From Cinclus cinclus (taxonomy: Eukaryota; Chordata; Aves; Passeriformes; Cinclidae), in contig NC_085059.1 in the NCBI RefSeq assembly GCF_963662255.1, positions 11,069,234 to 11,133,233 of the forward strand: 64,000 nt of DNA, given 5' to 3'. Of the stretch, positions 56,351 through 64,000 are shown in pieces; the first letter of the stretch is position 1; the number at the start of each line of letters is the position of its first letter. Under the pieces are notes generated by a model. That model ran no database searches. It was given only the letters and a program-made list of their open reading frames with translations, and was not told the DNA's origin. The position numbers and the translations under genes were made by a program.

Positions 56351-57650
56351 GATACCTCAGGACTTGTCTTAATTAGTTTCACCAGAGATGCACTGTGGCA
56401 CAGCTTGTCTGCTTCCCTGTTTGAATTGACAGTTGCCCAGGTCCAGGTTCATGGCCCAGCCTGCCAAAGGGGAGCCACATCCTCTCGCCCAGCATCAGGT
56501 TGAAGTGGGAATATAAACAGAAATTGTTCCTTTTCTGGGTAAGGGAAGGGAATATTTTTTTTTTCTTTTTCCGATACCTTTTGTGATTCCCTTTCACATT
56601 CACACACAGACATATCTAGAGATGGGCTGCAACAGCCTTACCAGGGAGAATTCACTGGGCTCTGGCTTTTATTTACAGATACTTTGCTGTGCATCCCTGT
56701 CCCTCTGCCTGCTCACCTGTCACCAGACACAGTGCTGCTGTTTCCAGCAGCCCAGCTGGCCCTGGAGATCCCTTTGCTGTGACATCTCTGATGTGCCCCT
56801 TATCACAAGGTCCATCTCGTGCTGGGTCCCTGCAGAGACTTTGCAGCAAAGGGCAAAAGGAATGCACCAAGATGAGTCCAGCCTTTGCCTCTGTAGGCTT
56901 AGATGATGGCTAAAATGGTGTTTATTTACTAATATTTAACTAATTCTCCTCTCCACATATAACAGACCTTTTCTGCTTTCAAGCTCTCAACCTTTTCTCT
57001 CCTGCTCTCAGCTCCTGGCTCTTGAATTGAGGTGAAGGAGGCTGGGTCCATCATTGGGGTTGCTCCACAAACCATGATCAGTGTGGGGTGAGAGGGGGCT
57101 TGGTTTGGAGGAGAAAGTCCCACTTGCTTGATGAGAACAAGTGAGCCGTCTTCCTATTGTTATGCTAATACCTTACCCTGTAATTTTCTGAGTCATTATG
57201 ACAAATAGCTCATGCTGATGTCAGTCATTTCCCCAAGGATCTCTCAGCTCTCCAGCCAGCATGTAGCAAGCTGCAAGTAGTATTTAAAAATGAAAAATCA
57301 CAGGTGTTTTCTGGATGTCATCCAAACAAAGGAGCATGGATTTCAGGCAGAAATCAAATCAGACCACATGGAAAGATCTCCCTGAACACCCCAGACAGTC
57401 AACAGATGGTAGTTATGACATTATGAGTCAACCTGCACACCTGGGAAACCATGGCCAGGAGCAGCAGAAGAATACATTTAAATTAAGTCTTCTATAAGAT
57501 CTTTTAATAAGGAAGAGCTGAAACAGCAGAAATGCTTTGCCACAGACTTTGGTGCTGTAGGAGAAATAAAGAACATTTTTTGCTGCATGCCATGTCCTGC
57601 CTGCTAAATGTAATGATAATCCATATAATCTTTGGAGACCCACTTGATTT
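56351..57650. other. unique or unrecognised sequence
   Basis: The first 150-250 bp may be further decayed envelope sequence of the minus-strand retrovirus. I recognise nothing beyond that. Frames at 56583-56913 overlap on both strands and look random. Confidence 0.35.
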
Positions 57651-57746
<96 letters not shown>

Positions 57747-57751
57747 TCTAT
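57651..57751 (+). repeat. compound tetranucleotide repeat (TCTA)n(TCTG)n(TCTA)n
   Basis: About 12.5 units of tcta (57651-57700), 7 units of tgtc (57701-57728), then nearly 6 units of tatc (57729-57751). The sandwich structure suggests that a point change in one unit spread by slippage. Probably highly polymorphic. Confidence 0.95.
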
Positions 57752-59769
57752 GCCATTATTAAACTACAGTAATGGTTTTTATTGGAGTCTACCAGAGGAG
57801 CATTCTGGAATGGATCTTTTGAGGTTATGTTAGCTGTAGTTAATTTTGCATTGTCTTTATCAGTTTATTCAGTTCTGTGCCTAATTTTCTCCAGATGTTG
57901 AGGAAGTCCTGTATTTTCTCCTTATCCCTCTCCCCATCTTACAACCACATTAATATATCCTTAGCAATATTCTTATGTCTTTGGTTAAGCCCTCTGGATA
58001 AATATAATTTATGTAGCCTTCACTGACACTATCTATTTCTGATGATGGAGAAATGAATAATGTAGTTATGAGAGAAGCTTACTCATGGGTTACCTGTAAC
58101 TCTGAGTGAGTGCATAAATGCTACTCTGTGTTGGATCCAGGGCTGGCATGAACAAAAATTTCCAAAATTGAATATTTGAATGTTTGGGTAGATGCTTACT
58201 GATTATCCAGCTTCTTTTCCCAGCCAAAATGTAGCTGCTCATAAAAACAGCATGAAAATCTGAAAATGTATATATAAAATGGCAGAAACATGGGAGGTTT
58301 TTATTAGGAAACAAAATAGTAAATATTATTTACATAAGGATTATATATTGAGACATGGCCCTTTGCTGCTTCTTTTCCTTTGCAGTGACTATGGTTCAAA
58401 TTCATGTGTTATTTGTGAAAACTGTCACAAGGTAATTTGGCTTTAATAAAGCAAGAAATACAAATCCTACATTTGTAGGAGAGTAGTTTGTGTTTGGCTT
58501 GGCAAAAATAGCAGCACAGAAACTGTGGTCTTGAATTTTAATGGACCTTGTTAATGAAAACTAAATATTTTAGTCATATATTCTTTTGGGTTCATTTAAA
58601 CAGCAGATAGCCTAAGGATTGCAGAAAGACATAATATGATAAATTAGGCTAGGTCAAAGAGGAGAAATTATTTTAAATTAATACAAACATCTAATTTGTC
58701 TGGACTTCTAATGAATTGAAATGGCAATATTACTAGAGTTGACAGCAATGTATATTCTATTAAATTCAGTAAATTCTATACTAAACTTTCCTTAATTTTT
58801 CCTATTCCTTTTCATGTGTTTATACATTATATCACTGTAGTGAGACTCACTCCACTGAAGTGGAACCATTTTTCCTCTCCTAGGGGTACCTATGGACCAC
58901 CTTTGGTTTCAGTCACACACACACACCCCCTTCCTGGTGACTGATGAGTCTTTGAGACCCCCACATGCCTCATGCAGTGCAGGACCCCAGGTTTCCCCCT
59001 TGGTGCCACAGCTCATGTGTTCTTTCAGCTTCCAGCTCCAGACACAGTTCCACCCAGTCATAAAGTTCATGGAGCATATATTTTTGCTCTGAGGTAAAAG
59101 GACTGCAAACTCCTGAAGATGGCATATTCACTTTATTGATCTGGGAGCAGGCAGCCTAGACCCAGGGCACAGCTGACATAGAGTTTTCAGCAAACTCACA
59201 GCATGCTCTAGATCATCTCAGCCTTCTCAAGGAGGTGTGAAAAGAAGTGTAAATCTTTCCATCTGTCAATTCCACCTATCACTTGGGAAGTTCTTGGCAA
59301 TGGTCTGAAGGGTTTCATGAGCAAGTTGTGCTACACAACCAGAATCCATGAGCTACCTCTCTCCTGCAACACCACGAATACATTACTTGCCCCTATTGAG
59401 CAGTAATGCACATTATCACATGAGCCAGTTTGCATTAACACTGTTGCCACTGCAGCCCCTGATTTATCAGTCAAGGTGTGGTTTTCAGTGATATTTATAG
59501 CCTGGCTTAATAGTGTGTCTGTTTTATCTTTGCTGCAGATGATAATTCAGGGATTTGCTTAGCTGACTCAAAGAAACACTTGGAAACCACAGCTGGTGGG
59601 TTTGATTTGATTGCTGTAAGGATTTAAATAAACACAAACTGATTCTGTATCATTGCATGATGTTGTGTGATTGACTGTATCAACCTTCCTCCTGCTTTGG
59701 TGACATTTTTAAGGATGTTTGACACAAATTTGGTTATAGTTTCTAAAACCTGTGCTTTATTCAGAGTCA
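57752..59769. other. unique AT-rich sequence, no gene recognised
   Basis: Unique sequence. A short (CA)n run lies at 58914-58926. No exon or repeat family recognised. Confidence 0.45.
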
Positions 59770-59998
59770 TAAAATCACAGAATCATTTAGGTTGAAAAAG
59801 ACCTCTAAGATCATCTGGTCCAACCATTAACCCAGCACTGCCAAGACCACCACTAAGCCATGTCCCCGGATGCCACATCTACATGCTTTTTTAGTCCCTC
59901 CAAGGATGGTGCACTCCAAGTTTCTCTGGCAACCTATGACAGTTCCTTGCCACCCTCACAGGTGATTATTTCTTTCTAATAACTAATTGAACCCTGCC
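59770..59998 (-). mobile_element. CR1 LINE fragment: 3' UTR plus end of ORF2, old copy
   Basis: The plus strand shows aatcacagaatcatttaggt, tgaaaaagacctctaagatc, atctggtccaaccattaacc and ccactaagccatgtcccc, then degraded ORF2 sequence (ccaccctcacaggtgattat, tctttctaataactaattga). On the minus strand it runs from the end of ORF2 into the 3' tail. This is the older subfamily with an aagacctctaagatcatc core. Its 3' target flank is unclear. Confidence 0.85.
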
Positions 59999-61342
59999 CC
60001 CTATTTGTTGGAAGCAATTCCCCCCTGTGGCATGTTAGGAGTCAGCCTATAGCTGTAACTGCAGTAAAGCCAGTACCCTGCTGCCCTTTTTCCTCCCACT
60101 TGCCCTCTGCTATGTCTGGAAAAGTAGTGGATGAGCTTCCAGTGGACGAAGTGTTGTGTCATTTGCATGATGGTTTTTACTCTCAGACTTTCTTTTCCTG
60201 CTAACTTGCTGACACCTACCAGTGCTGTCACAGACCAATGTAAGAACCATAGCTATAGAATATTTGTTAGAGCATCCCAATATCCCTGAGCCAACAGGGC
60301 CTCAAACAGGAAAAGAAGTGTGTTTGTTGACCATTAACACAAACTGACTGTTAACACAAACTGTTACTTGTGCTGATGTTTACAGCATGATTCATTGCGG
60401 CTTGAATGTGTTGACTATCTTCGTAATTTCTCCTTGAATAATTTTACTGCCATATGGGATGCTGCAGACCTCGAGTTTCTGGCTTTGCACACAACCCCTC
60501 TGCACATTAACAAGACTCACTTGATGAGCAGTGAACAACCTCCACATCCCTGGGATGAAGCCCATGATTTCTGCTGATGTGGTTCAAGGAGGGATGGGTT
60601 TTTAACGTCCAACCTATTATGAGAAGCACTCAGGAGTGGTGATGGTCCTGCTGACACAGTCCCTGTGCTCCCACATGCACCTCTGTGGGGGTTCAGGACT
60701 CTACAGACCTTGGGGCAGGGCACATAGAACAGCCTGTGTTGGTGAAAGGAGGTTTTAGAATACAGAGAGGATTTTAGCCTCTAAAGCTGTCAAACTGAGT
60801 GTTTTCATCAACACTGATTTAAGCTTCTAAAGTAAAATACTGTTCTAGAAAATGAGCCATCTTAACCCTGTTATACAGGGAAGCTTAGGAAATTTTTCCA
60901 AAAGCTCCTGGCCTTTACCATTAAGCCTTAATGCAAAACTTAATCTCTAGCAGTATCTGCTGCAGTTAATACTGTTGACAAACCAGGCTGTCTTTCAGTC
61001 CAGATTTCATGTCTTAATTAAATGGAATTTGTTTCATCAAAGAGTCCTTGTCAAAAGTGGAATATTTTTGCCTTAGGACTATTACAAAGATTATATTAGA
61101 CATACTGATAATTAGCAATCTGTGTCTCAGCATTACATGTAAAGACAGACTAATTTTTCTCAAGTCAAAATTATAATTATAAATTAAATACATAGACATG
61201 TCCAGCTAATCTTAAATATAAACCCATAGAGTGGTAGTACAATGTGCTTGAGAACACCAGGAGCTCACCCTATTGATTGTAGAAGAAGTTCTGACAGCAG
61301 AACCAGCTGTGGAGGGACTGGTGCCAGGTGTGGTGATAGCTG
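59999..61342. other. unique sequence, no gene recognised
   Basis: Contains a small duplicated patch at 60333-60365 (ttaacacaaactg twice). No exon or RNA gene recognised. Confidence 0.45.
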
Positions 61343-61545
61343 GTTGCACCAGGGGAAGTTTGGATTGGATGTTAGGGAATATTTCTTCATGAAAGAGGTT
61401 GTCAAGCCCTGGAACAGGCTGCCCAGGGCAGTGGTGGAGACACCATCCCTGGAGGGATTTTACAGACATGTAGATGTGGCACTTAGGGACATGGTTTAGT
61501 GGTAGTAGGGTGAAGGAATGGTTTGGCTTAATGTTCTATCTGCCT
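61343..61545 (+). mobile_element. CR1 LINE fragment: end of ORF2 plus degraded 3' UTR
   Basis: gcaccaggggaagtttggat, tggatgttagggaat, ccctggaacaggctgcccag, ggcagtggtggagacaccat and ccctggagggattttacaga: the CR1 ORF2 end with the usual tail order. The last 50 bp (ggtttggcttaatgttctat) are too diverged to show the attctatg end. Confidence 0.87.
61347..61499 (+). pseudogene. CR1 ORF2 C-terminal fragment, frame still open to the stop
   Basis: Fifty codons ending in a stop at 61497-61499: FGLDVREYFFMKEVVKPWNR, LPRAVVETPSLEGFYRHV, then a final LRDMV. This matches the conserved end of the CR1 ORF2 protein. All catalytic parts are missing because of 5' truncation. Confidence 0.8.
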
Positions 61546-62169
61546 TATTGGTGTTAGAAATTGCTACCCATGGGGGTTTTTGCCAGTGTAGTCCACATGG
61601 GAGGGAAGAAAGGGCAATGCCATGCAAATGCATCCCATTCCTCCATTAAAAATAGGGATTATGGAAAAATTAAGATATAAAAAAAAATAAATTTTAAAAG
61701 ATCACATGAAAGTTATTATGCTTGAGAAAATGCCTTGCCTTGAGAGAATAAAATATACTTAACAAATCATAAAGAAGTCAATGTATCTACTGTACTGAAA
61801 CAATTTTACAGAGAAAAAATACTAAGTAATTTTGGCCCCAGGACAAAGCTGGCATCCTATGTGCCAATGGTAGGATGCCAAACCCAGCCATCTTCAAAGC
61901 TGAAGTTGTGTTTTACACAGAGCTGACTTTGTGCTGAGCAAGGTCCCTGCTGCCGAGGGAGCAGGGCTGGCTGGCACTTGCTATCTGAGTCAGCATGGGG
62001 CATCTTCCTGGTGGAATTCAGCTGTGCTCGACACAGCATGCAATGCTGTCTGCACTGGGGTTTGATGTGCTCATGGTCTGGAGAAAGAGATCAAGCTGAA
62101 GCTGAGCTGTCTGGCAGGAGATGTACCATTACACATCAATCACTAGAAAGAAAAGGGGAATGAGGAATG
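61546..62169. other. unique sequence, no gene recognised
   Basis: AT-rich, with an A-rich run near 61680. Two short frames (61857-62039 minus and 61978-62163 plus) overlap and have no known domain. Confidence 0.45.
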
Positions 62170-62327
62170 GGTTGCCCAGAGAAGATTTGGTTGCCCTATC
62201 AGGGCCAGGTTGGACAGGGTTTGGAGCAGCCTGGTCTAGTGGAAGGTGTCCCAGCCCATGGCAGGGGGTTGGAACGAGATGAGCTTTAAGGTCCCTTCCC
62301 ACACAATTTGCTATGATTCTATGATAA
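62170..62327 (+). mobile_element. CR1 LINE 3' end, relatively young copy
   Basis: gttgcccagagaagatttgg, agcctggtctagtggaaggt, cccatggcagggggttgg, gagctttaaggtcccttccc and the end ctatgattctatgataataa. The terminal octamer repeat is intact, so this copy looks younger than most others here. Confidence 0.9.
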
Positions 62328-64000
62328 TAAGCCAGTAGTTAGCCTCTCTTTGTGGTCCATCAACTCTTAAGACATCAACATTTTGGACACTGTTTTAAAG
62401 TAATTATATTGGATTCAGTGTGAAACTAAGAGTGAAACCCAAGGTAACACTCCAAATACAGAGGAATATAATACAGCAGCTAATATGGAACTATCTGCAA
62501 AACAGGGCTGATGTCCAGCTGAGGAAAATTCATTGTTAATGCTCGGAACACCTTCGACAGGTACAGGAGGTGCTGGCCTGCAGGAGCAACTGTGCCAAAT
62601 AGGATGAGGATTAAAAGTAGGAAATAGAACAGTTGTTCAAAAACTCCTATCACTCCAAAGTCCTAGCCAATGCCTTATTTGAAGAAAAAAAAAAGGGAGA
62701 TGCCAGCCTGGTTCTCCTGCCTCTCCCAGCCCAGCTCTTGCTTTGCCAGCCCTCAAAGCAAATCCTCTGAAGAAATGATGAGCTTTCCTCGATAGAAACC
62801 CCAGTTTCTGAAAGCCCATTAACAGTGAGTTTACTGTAGCCTTAAGTAAAACATTAAAAACTCTCCCTCTGCAATACTCCTTGCAGCAAAATCATCTCTG
62901 GGTAACTCCACACCCTGCTTTGCTGTGCCTACAGGTGATTGCAGTGCCAGCTGTGTTTACACTCTCTTTTAAGAATAGCTGGAGAGCACGCAGCTCCTGG
63001 GCTGGGAGTTGATGTGGCCATCGGGCCATGCCTGGCATTACCTGTGTGCAACAGTGGGAGAAACCTGTGCTAACCTAGGAACTGGAGCTACGCTTCTGGA
63101 AATGCCAGTGGTCTGACCTTTGGAATTTGGGATGCTGTTTGTTTGATTTAGTGCTTGTCTTGTTTACGAGGCACAGCTGGCTCTCTGCCCTTGCTGTGCT
63201 CACTGCCTTCATCTGATGGCTTTGGACAAATGTCAAAGACTCCATAGACTGCTGAAGGTTAGTGCTGAAGTGCTTAATTTAAACAAGCCTGCCTCTTGGA
63301 TGTAGCAGTTTGCTTGGTAGGAACACCACACCAGGACTCTTTTTGTTTTTATTTTTGTTTTCTTCTAAAGTTAGTATTGTGAACTAGATTTTTTTTTCTT
63401 TTTCATGCATTTTCAGCTACAAACATTTGGAAAATATGACCCACAATCCTCATATTTCCTAAACTCAAGACATGGCATGCAAGAACCTTTTGTGCCATTA
63501 AGATGAGTTTCCACCTTTTTTCATGATTTTCTGGAATTTGGGACAAATAAAATCACAAGGGAAAAAACCCCAAAGATGGAAAGCTTGTTTAATAGCCAGT
63601 CACATCTGTGAGGACTCTTAAGTCACCTGAGCATCCTGTGCCAAGGTGCTGAGGATCATTAACAGCTGGGCTGCATGGTGATGACTTTTTGCTGTCACAG
63701 AACTGAGTAATGGGCATTAATTTAGCTGGTGCAGAGAGTAGATTGGGCCAAGAACTTAACAAATAGCACTGGTCCTGCCCAAACCATCCTGCTCTGCTTG
63801 TACAGGCTGTAAATCTCTCTGCACTGTTCTGGACAGCCAGAATTGTGAGTATTTTGGCCAAAGCATTAAGCTGGGCTGGACAGCCAGCTCACATTGCATG
63901 GGATAAAAAAATAAATTAATAATGTCAGGTCTGTATTTGCAGCCCCTTCATCAGATGGCCCCAGCCCAGGCTCAGCTCAGCCCCCATCACTCATGCATGA
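62328..64000. other. unique sequence, no gene recognised
   Basis: Unique sequence up to the right edge, with short T- and A-rich runs near 62680 and 63330-63400. A 90-codon minus frame at 63589-63861 has no known domain. Confidence 0.45.

Overview
The window looks like a 64 kb stretch of bird nuclear DNA, most likely from a songbird (passerine), and it reads as a gene-poor intergenic or long-intron region. I recognise no complete host protein-coding gene, rRNA gene or functional tRNA gene. The bird assignment rests on about 17 fragments of CR1 LINEs. Most show the CR1 3' signature on one strand or the other: a cccttccaaccc-like core followed by repeats of attctatg. The songbird assignment rests on a tRNA-Ile-derived SINE with a CR1-like tail (42991-43116), which resembles the passerine family TguSINE1, and on LTRs that resemble songbird endogenous retroviruses.

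Layout. 1-19 kb is AT-rich unique sequence with five short CR1 fragments (1.1, 6.1, 8.7, 10.1 and 11.7 kb) and small microsatellites. At 19.1-19.4 kb a run of 32 C lies just left of an older CR1 copy. At 23.9-24.5 kb there is a solitary LTR on the minus strand, followed by a CR1 copy. 25-29 kb is unique AT-rich sequence, ending in an unbroken 398-nt polypyrimidine tract (29041-29438). At 33 kb a CR1 copy keeps the last codons of its reverse-transcriptase ORF. At 34.8-36.9 kb there is a long (about 2 kb) minus-strand LTR with a five-copy 54-bp minisatellite and a G-run. 37-49 kb is unique sequence with four CR1 pieces, the SINE, two hairpins and microsatellites. At 50-52 kb there is a second long LTR, on the plus strand, diverged but related to the 35 kb copy and unusually CpG-rich. 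At 53.1-53.5 kb and 55.7-56.3 kb there are two shorter minus-strand retroviral LTRs; the second is preceded by a polypurine tract and the decayed C-terminus of an envelope gene. 57-64 kb has a compound tetranucleotide repeat and three more CR1 copies.

The recognisable content is therefore the debris of retroelements: CR1 LINEs, a SINE probably mobilised by CR1, and endogenous retroviruses. Nearly all of the short reading frames appear to be chance, repeat-derived or antisense. The points most worth a second look are the two related LTRs that both keep the start of the retroviral leader, the CpG-rich LTR, the polypyrimidine tract, a few clean inverted repeats, two splice-site-bounded segments and several blocks with the texture of conserved noncoding DNA. 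I did not find a convincing new biological system. All homology calls were made by eye without database searches, so boundaries are approximate.
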